From NCBI RefSeq assembly GCF_002843355.2, contig NZ_PJAI02000008.1, positions 1-64,000 on the forward strand: a DNA stretch of 64,000 nt, read 5' to 3'. The notes under the pieces are model-generated. The model was given only the letters and a program-made list of their open reading frames with translations, was not told the DNA's origin and did no database searches. A program made the translations under genes and the position numbers. Below are positions 8,577-18,464 of the stretch, in pieces (the stretch's first letter is position 1; each line of letters opens with the position of its first letter). This DNA comes from Colwellia echini (lineage in GTDB: Bacteria > Pseudomonadota > Gammaproteobacteria > Enterobacterales > Alteromonadaceae).

Positions 8577-10136
8577 ATGGACACGCAGGATCAAGCATTA
8601 TTGGCACAGCAAGCAGAGCAACTAGCATACCTTAGGCGTATTTTGCTAGCGCCAGTGTACGATGTAGCCGTTGAAACTGAGCTGACACATTGCACTAAAC
8701 TATCAACACGTTTAAATAATCAAATTTACTTGAAACGTGAAGATCAGCAACCAGTACACTCATTTAAATTACGTGGCGCTTATAATAAGCTTAACAGCTT
8801 AACCGAAGAGCAATGTATTCATGGTGTTATTGCTGCATCGGCGGGTAATCACGCACAAGGCTTAGCTTTGGCGGCTAACAAACTAGGCATTAAAGCGACT
8901 ATTGTTATGCCTAAAACAACTCCTGACATAAAAGTAGATAATGTTAGGCGTTTTGGTGGTGAAGTACGCCTCGTTGGTAATAGTTTTAACGAAGCACAAG
9001 CTGCTTCTATTGAATATGCCGCCGCAGAAAAGAAAACGATTATTCACCCTTTTGATGATGTTGATGTTATTGCTGGTCAAGGTACTGTTGCTAAAGAATT
9101 ATTACAGCAACTACCAAAAGTTGATGTTGTTTTCATTCCGGTAGGCGGCGGTGGTTTACTCGCAGGTATGGCTGTTTATATCAAACAATTACGACCAAAC
9201 GTAAAAATTATTGGTGTTGAAGCCGAAGATTCAGCCTGCTTAAAAGCTGCTTTGGCTGCTGGCAAACCTGTAGACCTTGAACAAGTAGGTTTATTTGCTG
9301 ACGGTGTTGCAGTTAAACGTATAGGCACACATACGTTTGATTTAATTCAACGTTATTGCGATGAAGTTATTACGGTAACAACCGATGAAATATGTGCATC
9401 CATTAAAGATATTTTTGAGCAAACCCGTGTTATTGCAGAGCCTGCAGGAGCCCTCTCTTTAGCGGGTTTACAAAAATACTGCCAAACCAGTAAAGGTAAC
9501 GAAGCCTTAACTGCCGTTTTATCTGGTGCAAATATGAATTTTCATACGTTACGCTATGTATCTGAACGATGTGAGTTAGGTGAGAAGAAAGAAGCTATTT
9601 TAGCGGTAACTATCCCTGAAGAAAAAGGTAGCTTTAAACGTTTTTGCCAAACAATAGGTAACCGTGCCATTACCGAGTTCAATTACCGCTATACAGGTAA
9701 AGCTAGCGCTGAAGTATTTGTTGGTGTACGTTTAGGTGGTAATGTTGATGAACGTGAGCAGTTAATGCAAAATTTACGCGACGCTAATTATCAAGCCATA
9801 GACTTTACTGATAATGAATTAGCTAAATTGCATGTTCGTTACATGATTGGTGGTAAAAACCCACAAAGTGCTGAAGAAAATCAAAATGAACGTTTGTTTA
9901 GTTTTGAATTTCCTGAGCACCCAGGCGCATTAGAAAAATTCTTAGCGGCAATGGGCGAACATTGGAATATCACTCTATTTCATTACCGTAACCATGGTGC
10001 AGCATTTGGCCAAGTACTAACAGGTTTTAACCTTGATAACAGTCAACAAGACGAGTTTTTCAAACATCTTGATGACCTAGGTTATCATTGGCAAGAAGAG
10101 ACTAAAAACTTGGCTTATCAAGCCTTTTTGAATTAA
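8577..10136 (+). CDS. ilvA: biosynthetic threonine ammonia-lyase (threonine deaminase)
   Basis: The 519-residue PLP enzyme deaminates threonine to 2-oxobutyrate, the committed step to isoleucine. The PLP lysine lies in HSFKLRGAYNKL (about residue 62), the phosphate loop is PVGGGGLLAGM, and SAGNHAQG is present. The C-terminal third holds two ACT-like regulatory domains (about residues 335-515), including FSFEFPEHPGALEKFL, as in the isoleucine-inhibited biosynthetic form. Length matches E. coli IlvA (514). It closes the ilv cluster after a terminator-like hairpin. Confidence 0.95.
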   Translation: MDTQDQALLAQQAEQLAYLRRILLAPVYDVAVETELTHCTKLSTRLNNQIYLKREDQQPVHSFKLRGAYNKLNSLTEEQCIHGVIAASAGNHAQGLALAANKLGIKATIVMPKTTPDIKVDNVRRFGGEVRLVGNSFNEAQAASIEYAAAEKKTIIHPFDDVDVIAGQGTVAKELLQQLPKVDVVFIPVGGGGLLAGMAVYIKQLRPNVKIIGVEAEDSACLKAALAAGKPVDLEQVGLFADGVAVKRIGTHTFDLIQRYCDEVITVTTDEICASIKDIFEQTRVIAEPAGALSLAGLQKYCQTSKGNEALTAVLSGANMNFHTLRYVSERCELGEKKEAILAVTIPEEKGSFKRFCQTIGNRAITEFNYRYTGKASAEVFVGVRLGGNVDEREQLMQNLRDANYQAIDFTDNELAKLHVRYMIGGKNPQSAEENQNERLFSFEFPEHPGALEKFLAAMGEHWNITLFHYRNHGAAFGQVLTGFNLDNSQQDEFFKHLDDLGYHWQEETKNLAYQAFLN

Positions 10137-10173
10137 TAGCAATCTCATTAAATATCTGATTTCTGAGAAAGCC

Positions 10174-10231
10174 AAAAGCCAATTACGTGAATATCTAGGG
10201 ACTCCTAGATAATTACGTCATTGGCTTTTTT
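10174..10231 (+). terminator. large terminator hairpin after ilvA
   Basis: AAAAGCCAAT.ACGT..ATATCTAGG pairs with CCTAGATAAT.ACGT..ATTGGCTTTT, followed by TTTTTT, just after the ilvA stop. It is an unusually long stem of roughly 25 bp with few mismatches. Confidence 0.85.
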
Positions 10232-10274
10232 CATTATCTATTTACTTTTATAAATCACGCATTAGATCTAATAA

Positions 10275-10694
10275 TTATTCTGTAGGCATAGCATCTACTT
10301 TCTTTAACGATCGTAAAAATAACCCTAAACCGCCAATTGCTAGTACTAAAATAACAATTAAATCAAACGATGACATGGTTCTAAAGGTAAATCGTATAGA
10401 CGATATCACCCCAAAAATTAAACCCGTTATAGAGCCTAGTGCTAATACCCAACCAAGAATATTTTTACCATTATAAAAAATAAGTCCTATACCGAACATA
10501 AAGGGAATCATCACCATGCCACTAGTTAGGTTATAATTTCCGCCCATCGCTGAAAAACCATAAAGGCGCATACCCATACCAAAGCTAGAGCTTACAGTAA
10601 TGGCATTAAGTAGCATGTAAAAGCCACCGCACATCATGATTAATCCAACAAAAAACTGCCCTAAACCACCTGATGTACCACCTGCACCACGCAT
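10275..10694 (-). CDS. small four-helix membrane protein, function unknown
   Basis: I do not recognise the family. The 139-residue protein starts with a Gly-rich MRGAGGTSGGLG stretch and has four hydrophobic segments near residues 12-30, 55-73, 78-97 and 108-126. The loop between the first two is also rich in Gly and Met (SFGMGMRLYGFSAMGG). The start follows AAGGGATTTT. It is a single gene, convergent with ilvA. Confidence 0.75.
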   Translation of the reverse strand: MRGAGGTSGGLGQFFVGLIMMCGGFYMLLNAITVSSSFGMGMRLYGFSAMGGNYNLTSGMVMIPFMFGIGLIFYNGKNILGWVLALGSITGLIFGVISSIRFTFRTMSSFDLIVILVLAIGGLGLFLRSLKKVDAMPTE

Positions 10695-10787
10695 AAAATC
10701 CCTTATTTATATTTATTCTTAGATTAAAGTTCATGGTAACTGAGGTAAAGTGTAAATGGCAAGCTAACTAATACCATACAATAAATA

Positions 10788-10981
10788 ACCTGAGTTCGGG
10801 GTAAGCAAAATGCTACAACAGCCTTAATTACCCGTATTACTTCGTTATGAAAGCTCCCAATAACCCGTTATTGGCTTCGCTTTCCTGCCTTGTACTACGA
10901 ATAATTAAAACTATTGTAAAGGTAAAATCCTAAGTGATTGATATTATTATTCTACTCACTTTCATTATCCCGAACTCAGGT
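10788..10981 (+). repeat. 194-bp MITE-like inverted-repeat element, copy A
   Basis: Ends are ACCTGAGTTCGGGGTAA and the inverse of ACCTGAGTTCGGGATAA. TAAATA flanks it directly at 10782-10787 and 10982-10987. Inside are the palindrome CCAATAACCCGTTATTGG and a second pair of inverted arms (TTAATTA..CGTA), so the whole unit can fold into a long imperfect hairpin. It has no coding capacity. Confidence 0.88.
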
Positions 10982-11042
10982 TAAATAGATAGAGAGCTCA
11001 GGTGGTGCTTCTACGCTAAGAGGGATTGTCAAATTACAGGGA

Positions 11043-11074
11043 TAAAAAAACACCAATCATTACAATTGGTGTTT
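11043..11074 (-). terminator. terminator of the PEP-CTERM gene
   Basis: Read on the minus strand, AACACCAAT and ATTGGTGTT form a 9-bp stem followed by a run of T. It lies 45 bp past the stop codon. Confidence 0.82.
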
Positions 11075-11118
11075 AAAAGTATTGGTATGGCTAAAAATAG
11101 GGATTGAATCGATTAAGA

Positions 11119-11742
11119 TTATCTCTTAAATTTACGTGCCGCTAAACCAATCATTGCTAATGCAAAAATAGCCAGAGTTGACGGTGTAGGAACAGGTACT
11201 GTTTTAACTGAAGCTGCATAAGTAATATTATCAAATACAGTATTCTTTAAATTACTAACAAAATTTACAGTTGAAAAGGTAGAGCCATCATCAGATGCTA
11301 TACCAAAAAATCCGCCAGAAGCACCTGTGGGTTGTGAGCTTACGCCATTAAGTGCTACGACAACAGCCTCATTGTATATTTTAGTAGAATAAGAATTAAA
11401 ATCGAAACCAAAGGCAGCGATTGGGCTGTTAAACGAAAAATCAAGTGTATTGTTATATGCTAAAAGATATTTATTATCCATATTATCATACGCTCCACCA
11501 CAATCAACATTAGTATTACATTGGTGCATCTTTCCTGAGGCTTTAAAGTCATTAGAACTGAAAATCCCCGTGAAACCCGTATTCTTTATCGAAGATAAAG
11601 TGTCGATACTTTCCCCGTTTAAATAGTTTTCAAACGTTGCTCTATCATTAAAGGCAATTAGTCCTGCCTGAGCAATATTAACTGCACAGCTCACAGACAA
11701 GATTAAACCGGCTAATGCGGCATTAAAATATTTACATTTCAT
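11119..11742 (-). CDS. secreted protein with PEP-CTERM-type sorting tail
   Basis: The 207-residue protein has an N-terminal signal peptide ending near NIAQAG. Its C-terminal tail has PTPST, a hydrophobic helix (LAIFALAMIGLAA) and the basic end RKFKR. That tripartite layout is the PEP-CTERM/exosortase signal, here with PTP in place of PEP. The body is beta-rich with two Cys (CNTNVDCGG), with similarity in style to other PEP-CTERM exported proteins. The second ATG (11742) was chosen because AGAGG lies 6 nt before it and abuts the first ATG. No exosortase is in the window. The product is probably processed and surface-exposed, with role unknown. Confidence 0.8.
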   Translation of the reverse strand: MKCKYFNAALAGLILSVSCAVNIAQAGLIAFNDRATFENYLNGESIDTLSSIKNTGFTGIFSSNDFKASGKMHQCNTNVDCGGAYDNMDNKYLLAYNNTLDFSFNSPIAAFGFDFNSYSTKIYNEAVVVALNGVSSQPTGASGGFFGIASDDGSTFSTVNFVSNLKNTVFDNITYAASVKTVPVPTPSTLAIFALAMIGLAARKFKR

Positions 11743-12267
11743 ATACATCCTCTTTACCCCGACTCCGAAATTTTGACGGCTAATTCAAAAAAGCTAATTT
11801 ATTAGCCTAACACCTATACTTAAAGCAAAAATCATTCCGAAAATTAAATTTCGTTGAATTTCAATCAAATATAACTTATTCATAAATCAATCAAAATAAT
11901 TATGTAAAGTAATCTGACAAAAAACTGCAGCTAAGCTGTTAATTTAATTACACATTATTAACAATTGACAGGCTTCGCCTAACAACAAACCATTAACAAA
12001 TAACTTATGCTGTAATTCTTACTACTGTAATAATAGATAATTTGATTAAAAATAACCGTTATATCCGTTAACAAGCAATAGTCGGTTTTATAGTGTTTGA
12101 GCGATGTGCTTAACGTGTTTTAAATTCTCACTAAAATCCTACACTTTGAATGATAACAGGTATAGGTGCCATAAGTATCATTGCTTTCTTCTTTTCAACG
12201 GTGCTAGAATCAAAGAGTTCTTTACGCTATGTATTAATATTAACTTTAATATCAACTCAATGGTTAA
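11743..12267. other. intergenic region, little recognisable
   Basis: This AT-rich divergent spacer must hold promoters for the PEP-CTERM gene and the copper cluster. Near 12140-12165 a segment CTTTGAATGATAACAGGTATA resembles one arm of the hairpin repeat at 39208-39267. No copper-regulator box was recognised. Confidence 0.4.
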
Positions 12268-12732
12268 GTGCTACTTGTGCCTACTTTTATAAATAAAACA
12301 TTATTGCTGTCATTGCTTTGTTTGATCTTCATTGGTCAATCAACAGCATCAATGTCTATGTTTTATAGCATGACGAGTAAAATGGTAAGTTTGCAAATGG
12401 CTAAACAGTCGTTACAACAGAGTGCAGCGCAAAATACCAATAGTATGGCTAACATGCCAAATTGCCATCATGATAAAATAGCTGCAGAGTCAACCTCTTT
12501 GAATGTTGATAGCTTTGAGACTGATTCATTTGACGGTAATAAATCTGGAACTGAAAGTTGTTGCGCCCAAGAGTGTGACTGTTTAACAACCGGCTGTGCA
12601 ACCGCTGCCGCATTTATAGCTAGCATCAACCACGCACCAGCACATACTACCCCAAATAAGATTCTTTCTTTTAAAAGTTTAATATCAAGTAATACTATTA
12701 CCTCCCTTTATAGACCGCCAATTCTGAGCTAA
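12268..12732 (+). CDS. secreted His/Cys/Met-rich protein ahead of cusBA
   Basis: The 154-residue product has a hydrophobic leader ending near GQSTASM, a Met-rich stretch (MSMFYSMTSKM), a CHHD motif near residue 67, and a Cys cluster CCAQECDCLTTGC near 115. These are plausible soft-metal ligands. The gene precedes a CusBA-type pump by about 200 bp. I know of no named family with this pattern, so it is left unnamed. The start is uncertain: GTG 12268 or GTG 12277, neither with a clear ribosome site. A periplasmic copper-binding role is an inference. Confidence 0.6.
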   Translation: MLLVPTFINKTLLLSLLCLIFIGQSTASMSMFYSMTSKMVSLQMAKQSLQQSAAQNTNSMANMPNCHHDKIAAESTSLNVDSFETDSFDGNKSGTESCCAQECDCLTTGCATAAAFIASINHAPAHTTPNKILSFKSLISSNTITSLYRPPILS

Positions 12733-12938
12733 TCACAGCCTCATTGCGTCTAAAATTTCACTTTCTACACTAATCATTACGATTTTCAAAGTCACTTAGC
12801 CAATGTCGCTTTTCACTCTTTTTAAATATGGATTAACTGTAACCTCATATTATATTTCATATTAGATATCAAACAATTAAAGAAGCGCTTAAGAATCTAT
12901 CATCTATTTTCAATTATGATAAAGCGTGGAGAAGTAAG

Positions 12939-14540
12939 ATGAACACTAGCAACAATACCAGCAGCCCTACAGGAAAACCTCACGTTAAATCATCAATAGC
13001 TTTAGTGATTGGGTTAGTTACTGCATTAATTATAGGGATCACTTTAGGAGTGGTACTCTCTTTAAACTCGACAATATTTTCCCATATTACGCCGATAACT
13101 AGCACTGATACTGGTTCGCATAGCAATAAAAAAACTGAAGAAAATAAGCCGCTGTATTGGGTAGCACCAATGGATGCAAATTACAGACGTGATCAACCTG
13201 GTCAATCGCCTATGGGTATGGACTTAATACCTTATTACGGAAACCAAAGTAATGGCGGTAACTCTCAAGATGAAGGGGCGGGCACCATTAAGGTATCACC
13301 GAATGTAATTAATAATTTGGGGGTTAGAACCGCTACAGCCACCTATGGCGAACTTAATACCTTAATAGAAACTGTTGGTTACGTTACTTTTGATGAAGAT
13401 AAACTGTCTCAAGTTCACCCCCGTATTGAAGGCTGGATTGAAAAAATGCACGTCAATGCCATTGGCGACCCGGTAAAAAAAGGTCAGCCGCTTTATGATA
13501 TTTACTCGCCTGAATTAGTTAATGCCCAAGAAGAACTGCTAATAGCTTTAGATAGCGATATCAGCCGTTTAATTTCTTCCGCTGAAAATCGGCTTATTGC
13601 ACTTCAAATACCTCAAAAAATGATTGATGGGATTAAGAAAAATAAAAAGGCTAAGCAAAGCGTAACTTTTTACGCACCACAATCTGGCGTTATTGATAGT
13701 TTAACCATCAGAGAAGGCCTTTATGTAACGCCTGCAACCATGTTGTTATCCATAGTCGACTTATCACAAGTATGGGTCAAAGCAGAGATTTTTGAGCAAG
13801 ACGTCACTCGAGTTAATATGGGCGATAACGCCACCATGCAATTAGATTTTTTACCTGCAAAACAATGGCAAGGTAAAGTTGCCCATATTCACCCTATGCT
13901 CAATGCAAAAACCAGAACAGGCATTGCTAGATTACATTTTGACAATTCAAAAGGTCTATTAAAACCCAACATGTTTGCCAATATCGCCATTGAAGTTAAT
14001 AACAGTGAACCTGTTTTACAAGTGCCAAGAGAAGCAGTTATACGTACTGGTGCACAAGACCGAGTGGTATTAGCGCTAGGCGACGGTTACTTTAAATCAG
14101 TTGCAGTACAAATTGGCCGTTCTGATCGTCATCACATTGAAATTATCTCTGGTCTTTCTGAAGGCGAGAAAGTTGTCAGCTCGGCACAATTTTTACTCGA
14201 CTCTGAATCAAGTAAAAGCTCAGATTTCAAACGTATGGATGCTGAGCAGAATATTCACACCAGTATTAGTTCAAATGACACAAGCACTAATAAAAAAGCT
14301 TCTTCTGCTACGGTACACGGCACTGTCACCTCAGTAATGCCCGCACACCGTATGGTTACTATCGACCGCGAAGCAATTGAAAAGTGGAATAGAGAGCCAG
14401 CCACGGTAGACTTCATCGTTAGCGAAACTGTTGATATGTCGTTATTTACTGTTGATGCCTATTTAATGTTTACCTTTGAAGTAAGCGACGGCGAATTCAT
14501 TATTATTAGCGCTATGCCTATGACTCAAGGAGCACACTAA
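12939..14540 (+). CDS. CusB-like RND copper/silver efflux adaptor with CusF-like tail
   Basis: The 533-residue membrane fusion protein has an N-terminal membrane anchor (about 18-42). A heavy-metal-binding segment at about 73-100 (YWVAPMDANYRRDQPGQSPMGMDL) keeps the methionines but not the cysteines of the usual motif. The hairpin, lipoyl and beta-barrel domains of CusB follow. The last 80 residues (from TVHGTVTSV) look like a fused CusF copper-chaperone domain. The adaptor would link CusA to an outer-membrane channel and receive periplasmic Cu(I)/Ag(I). Its stop overlaps the cusA start (TAATG). No cusC is adjacent. Confidence 0.9.
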   Translation: MNTSNNTSSPTGKPHVKSSIALVIGLVTALIIGITLGVVLSLNSTIFSHITPITSTDTGSHSNKKTEENKPLYWVAPMDANYRRDQPGQSPMGMDLIPYYGNQSNGGNSQDEGAGTIKVSPNVINNLGVRTATATYGELNTLIETVGYVTFDEDKLSQVHPRIEGWIEKMHVNAIGDPVKKGQPLYDIYSPELVNAQEELLIALDSDISRLISSAENRLIALQIPQKMIDGIKKNKKAKQSVTFYAPQSGVIDSLTIREGLYVTPATMLLSIVDLSQVWVKAEIFEQDVTRVNMGDNATMQLDFLPAKQWQGKVAHIHPMLNAKTRTGIARLHFDNSKGLLKPNMFANIAIEVNNSEPVLQVPREAVIRTGAQDRVVLALGDGYFKSVAVQIGRSDRHHIEIISGLSEGEKVVSSAQFLLDSESSKSSDFKRMDAEQNIHTSISSNDTSTNKKASSATVHGTVTSVMPAHRMVTIDREAIEKWNREPATVDFIVSETVDMSLFTVDAYLMFTFEVSDGEFIIISAMPMTQGAH

Positions 14541-17500
14541 TGATTGCTGCCATTATTCGCTGGTCGGTAGGCAATCGTTTCTTTGTCATACTCGCCACCA
14601 TGATTTTAGTCGGTGTTGGGCTGTATTCAGTTAAAAATACGCCTATTGATGCACTACCTGATTTATCTGATGTACAAGTTATTATCAAAACCAGTTATCC
14701 CGGACAAGCGCCACAAGTCGTTGAAGATCAGGTAACTTACCCGCTAACCACGGCTATGTTATCGGTACCTGGCGCGGTAACCGTTCGTGGCTTCTCTTTT
14801 TTTGGTGATTCTTACGTTTATGTTATTTTCGAAGAAGATACCGACCTTTATTGGGCTCGTTCACGTGTATTAGAGTATTTAAGTCAAGTGTCGCCGAATT
14901 TACCTAGTGAGGCTAAGCCGCAATTAGGGCCTGATGCTACTGGTGTGGGCTGGGTTTATCTTTACGCTTTAATCGATAAAACGGGGCAACATGATTTAAG
15001 CCAATTACGTAGCTTACAAGATTGGTTTTTAAAATATGAATTACAAACCGTAAAAGGTGTTTCAGAAGTTACCGCGCTTGGCGGCATGGTCAAACAATAC
15101 CAAATACAAGTAAGCCCTGACAAATTGCGCGCTTATGGTATTCCTTTATCACTCATTCAAACGGCTATCAAACAAGGTAACCAAGAGATTGGCGCTTCGG
15201 TTGTTGAAATGGCTGAAGCCGAATATATGGTGCGCACTACCGGTTATATAAAAGGCATACCTGATCTTGAAAACATACCACTTGGCGTGAGTGAAAATGG
15301 CACACCACTTTTACTAAAAGATGTTGCTGAAATAAATACCGGCCCACAAATGCGTCGCGGCATAGCCGAGCTTAATGGTGAAGGTGAAACCGTTGGTGGC
15401 ATAGTTGTTATGCGCTATGGCGAAAATGCACAGCAAGTGATTAATCGTGTAAAAGCAAAGCTTGAGCAACTGAAAAAAGGCTTACCTGACGGCGTAGAAA
15501 TTATCACCGTTTATGACAGATCAGCCTTAATTGAGCGTGCGGTTAGTAACTTAGCCATGAAACTGTTAGAAGAATTTGGTGTAGTCGCCTTAGTCTGCAT
15601 TATTTTTCTATTTCATTTACGATCTTCTTTAGTCGTAATTATTAGTATTCCTGTCGGTATTCTAACTGCGTTTATAGTCATGCATGCCCAAGGTTTAAAT
15701 GCCAATATCATGTCACTTGGCGGTATTGCTATCGCCATTGGTGCAATGGTTGATGGCGCTATTGTCATGATTGAAAACATGCATAAACACATGGAGAAGT
15801 TACCCGAAAATCAGCCCATATCTAATGAAGAACGTTGGCAAATTGTGATAAATTCTGCCAGTGAAGTTGGCCCTGCATTATTTTTTAGCTTATTTATAAT
15901 CACCGTTAGTTTTGTACCTGTGTTTACTCTTGAGGCACAAGAAGGCCGGATGTTTGCGCCACTGGCTTACACTAAGACTTATGCCATGGCAGCAGCTGCC
16001 GCCTTAGCAATAACTTTAGTACCAGTATTAATGGGCTATTTCATTCGCGGCAAAGTACTCGCGGAGCATAAAAACCCAGTAAATAAATTTTTAACAGCTT
16101 TGTATATGCCTGTACTTAAGGCCGTATTACGCTTTCCTAAAATTACTTTAACCGCTGCGATTATGATATTTATTGTCGGTTTATATCCGTTAGATAAAAT
16201 AGGTAGTGAGTTTATACCGCCGCTTGATGAAGGTGACTTAATGTATATGCCTACCACCTATCCTGGAATTTCTATTGGTCAAGCAAGGCAATTACTACAA
16301 CAAACCGATAAGCTTATTAAAACCGTACCTGAAGTGAAAACTGTTTTTGGCAAAGTTGGTCGTGCAGAAACTGCCACCGATCCCGCGCCCTTAAATATGA
16401 TAGAAACATTTATTCAGTTCAAACCTAAAAGTGAATGGCGCGAAGGGGTTACGCCTGCCAGTTTGCAAAAAGAATTAGATGATTTGGTTAAATTACCGGG
16501 TGTAACTAATGCTTGGGTAATGCCGATAAAAACCCGTATTGATATGCTCGCTACGGGAATAAAAACACCCGTGGGTATTAAAATATCAGGTCCTAAACTC
16601 GATACTATTCAACAAATTGGCCAACAACTTGAGAGTATTTTAGTTAACGTAGCTGGCACTGCTTCAGTTTACTCTGAGCGAGTTTCTGGAGGACGTTATA
16701 TCAAAGTAGATATTCAACGCCAACAAGCTGCACGCTATGGCTTAAATATTAATGATATTCAACAAGTAGTTGCCACTGCAATCGGTGGTATGAACGTAAC
16801 TAATACTGTTGAGGGTTTAGAGCGTTATCCCGTTAATTTACGCTACCCGCAAGATTACCGTGATTCGCCAGAGCAACTTGCACAATTACCTATAGTAACG
16901 CCTAACGGCCAGCGAATATCGTTAAGTGATGTTGCTAATATATTTATTGAAGATGGTCCTCCGGGTATTAAATCAGAAAATGCACGCCTAACGGGTTGGA
17001 CTTATGTTGATTTAATTGAAAATGAAGATGTTGGTAGTTATGTTGCTTTGGCAAAAACAGTACTCGATAAAGAGTTAATACTGCCTACTGGTTATTCTAT
17101 TACTTGGGCTGGTCAGTATGAATACATGCAGCGCGCCAAAGCTAAACTCACTTATGTTATCCCGTTAACCTTGGCGATCATCATTGTATTACTGTACTTA
17201 AACTTTCGTAATGTGATTGAAGTCGCGATGATTTTAGGCACCCTGCCACTGGCAATGGTTGGTAGTATTTGGTTAATGTATCTAGAGGGGTTTAATTTTT
17301 CAGTGGCGGTGGGCGTTGGTTTTATTGCCCTGGCGGGTGTCGCCGTTGAAATTGGGGTGATTATGTTGGTTTACCTAAATAAAGCCTATAATGATCTGTT
17401 AGCTGATAATGCCGCACAAGATAAACTAATAACCAAAGCAGATGTTTTAAAAGCGGTGTTACATGGCGCAGGCTTAAGAATTAGACCCATAATGATGACC

Positions 17501-17680
17501 GGAGGCACCGTTATCGTTGGTTTAATACCTATTTTATATGGTACTGGCACAGGTTCAGAAGTAATGAGTAGAATTGCAGCACCTATGGTTGGCGGTATGG
17601 CTAGCGCTATGTTGCTTACTTTACTGGTTTTACCCGCACTGTATTATTTATGGCGTTCAGCTAAATATCCATGTGATTAA
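14540..17680 (+). CDS. cusA: CusA-like RND copper/silver efflux pump
   Basis: A 1046-residue HAE/HME-RND transporter with twelve expected helices and two large periplasmic loops. The three copper-relay methionines known in CusA can be placed in GDLMYMP, LNMIET and RIDMLATGI, which argues for Cu(I)/Ag(I) rather than Zn/Co/Ni. Proton-relay acids are in IGAMVDGAIVMIEN and in VAVEIGVIML. It overlaps the adaptor gene by one base, so the pair is translationally coupled. It is full length and intact. Confidence 0.93.
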   Translation: MIAAIIRWSVGNRFFVILATMILVGVGLYSVKNTPIDALPDLSDVQVIIKTSYPGQAPQVVEDQVTYPLTTAMLSVPGAVTVRGFSFFGDSYVYVIFEEDTDLYWARSRVLEYLSQVSPNLPSEAKPQLGPDATGVGWVYLYALIDKTGQHDLSQLRSLQDWFLKYELQTVKGVSEVTALGGMVKQYQIQVSPDKLRAYGIPLSLIQTAIKQGNQEIGASVVEMAEAEYMVRTTGYIKGIPDLENIPLGVSENGTPLLLKDVAEINTGPQMRRGIAELNGEGETVGGIVVMRYGENAQQVINRVKAKLEQLKKGLPDGVEIITVYDRSALIERAVSNLAMKLLEEFGVVALVCIIFLFHLRSSLVVIISIPVGILTAFIVMHAQGLNANIMSLGGIAIAIGAMVDGAIVMIENMHKHMEKLPENQPISNEERWQIVINSASEVGPALFFSLFIITVSFVPVFTLEAQEGRMFAPLAYTKTYAMAAAAALAITLVPVLMGYFIRGKVLAEHKNPVNKFLTALYMPVLKAVLRFPKITLTAAIMIFIVGLYPLDKIGSEFIPPLDEGDLMYMPTTYPGISIGQARQLLQQTDKLIKTVPEVKTVFGKVGRAETATDPAPLNMIETFIQFKPKSEWREGVTPASLQKELDDLVKLPGVTNAWVMPIKTRIDMLATGIKTPVGIKISGPKLDTIQQIGQQLESILVNVAGTASVYSERVSGGRYIKVDIQRQQAARYGLNINDIQQVVATAIGGMNVTNTVEGLERYPVNLRYPQDYRDSPEQLAQLPIVTPNGQRISLSDVANIFIEDGPPGIKSENARLTGWTYVDLIENEDVGSYVALAKTVLDKELILPTGYSITWAGQYEYMQRAKAKLTYVIPLTLAIIIVLLYLNFRNVIEVAMILGTLPLAMVGSIWLMYLEGFNFSVAVGVGFIALAGVAVEIGVIMLVYLNKAYNDLLADNAAQDKLITKADVLKAVLHGAGLRIRPIMMTGGTVIVGLIPILYGTGTGSEVMSRIAAPMVGGMASAMLLTLLVLPALYYLWRSAKYPCD

Positions 17681-17808
17681 TTCATATAAGTTACACTGTC
17701 GATGTTTAACGTAGATTATACGTAAATATTGGCAGTGTAATCTCGTAATATATTTCTTTATAATGCGCTTATTCGCACAAAAGGTTTAATTACTTATTCA
17801 GGATATAA

Positions 17809-18459
17809 ATGCACTTTTTCAATAGAACATCATTTAGAACATTATTTAAAACATTAATGAGCAGCTTAGTAAGCTTATTACTATTAACTGCAGTTCCTGC
17901 GAGTGCAGAAAATGGACTTGAACCACTCGATAAGTACCAATGGACTTACGACACAGACCCTTATGGTAGCGAAGCGATAATTAATGAAAAGCTCATTCGG
18001 CATTCGGGTATTTGGATTAAATTTAAACGAGCACCGCGTATTAATGATACCCGTAATACATGGGTGGAATTAATTCACAAAATTCCTGCGGCAACTTTAG
18101 CTGGCATCTCTAAAATACGGTTAACTTATCAATGTGAAATACCACTTATCGTAAGATTATCACAACAGAACTATGGTAAGAATGTTGATAAAGGTGGCAA
18201 TAATATTTCCCCTAAATTTCAGTTCGAATTACCTGCGACCAAACAATGGGTAACTAAAGAAATTGATTTAAGTGAATTTTCACTACCTGTAGCAAAACAC
18301 TCAAATATTGATATTGCGAATACAGAATTAACTTCAGTATTAGCTCCTGAGGAGATTGATGCTATTTATTTAATACCAAGCTTTACAGATAAAGACGGTG
18401 GTGAAGCGATTATTCAAGTACGTTCGATTGAGCTATTACCTTCTGAAAAATTACCTTAA
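17809..18459 (+). CDS. secreted protein of unknown function, beta-sandwich-like
   Basis: A 216-residue protein with a long signal peptide cleaved near VPASAENG. The rest alternates short beta segments, ending with WVTKEIDLSEFSLP and VRSIELLP. This style resembles carbohydrate-binding or CIA30-like beta-sandwich domains, but I cannot assign a family. The start follows CAGGATATAA. It converges with the DUF4442 gene, with only 5 bp between the stop codons. Confidence 0.65.
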   Translation: MHFFNRTSFRTLFKTLMSSLVSLLLLTAVPASAENGLEPLDKYQWTYDTDPYGSEAIINEKLIRHSGIWIKFKRAPRINDTRNTWVELIHKIPAATLAGISKIRLTYQCEIPLIVRLSQQNYGKNVDKGGNNISPKFQFELPATKQWVTKEIDLSEFSLPVAKHSNIDIANTELTSVLAPEEIDAIYLIPSFTDKDGGEAIIQVRSIELLPSEKLP

Positions 18460-18464
18460 CGCTT

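Noticed and set aside
12104-12292. 62-codon open frame ahead of the His/Cys-rich gene
   Set aside because: It lacks a ribosome site, has an unprotein-like mix of Cys, Phe and Asn, and overlaps the next gene's start in another frame.
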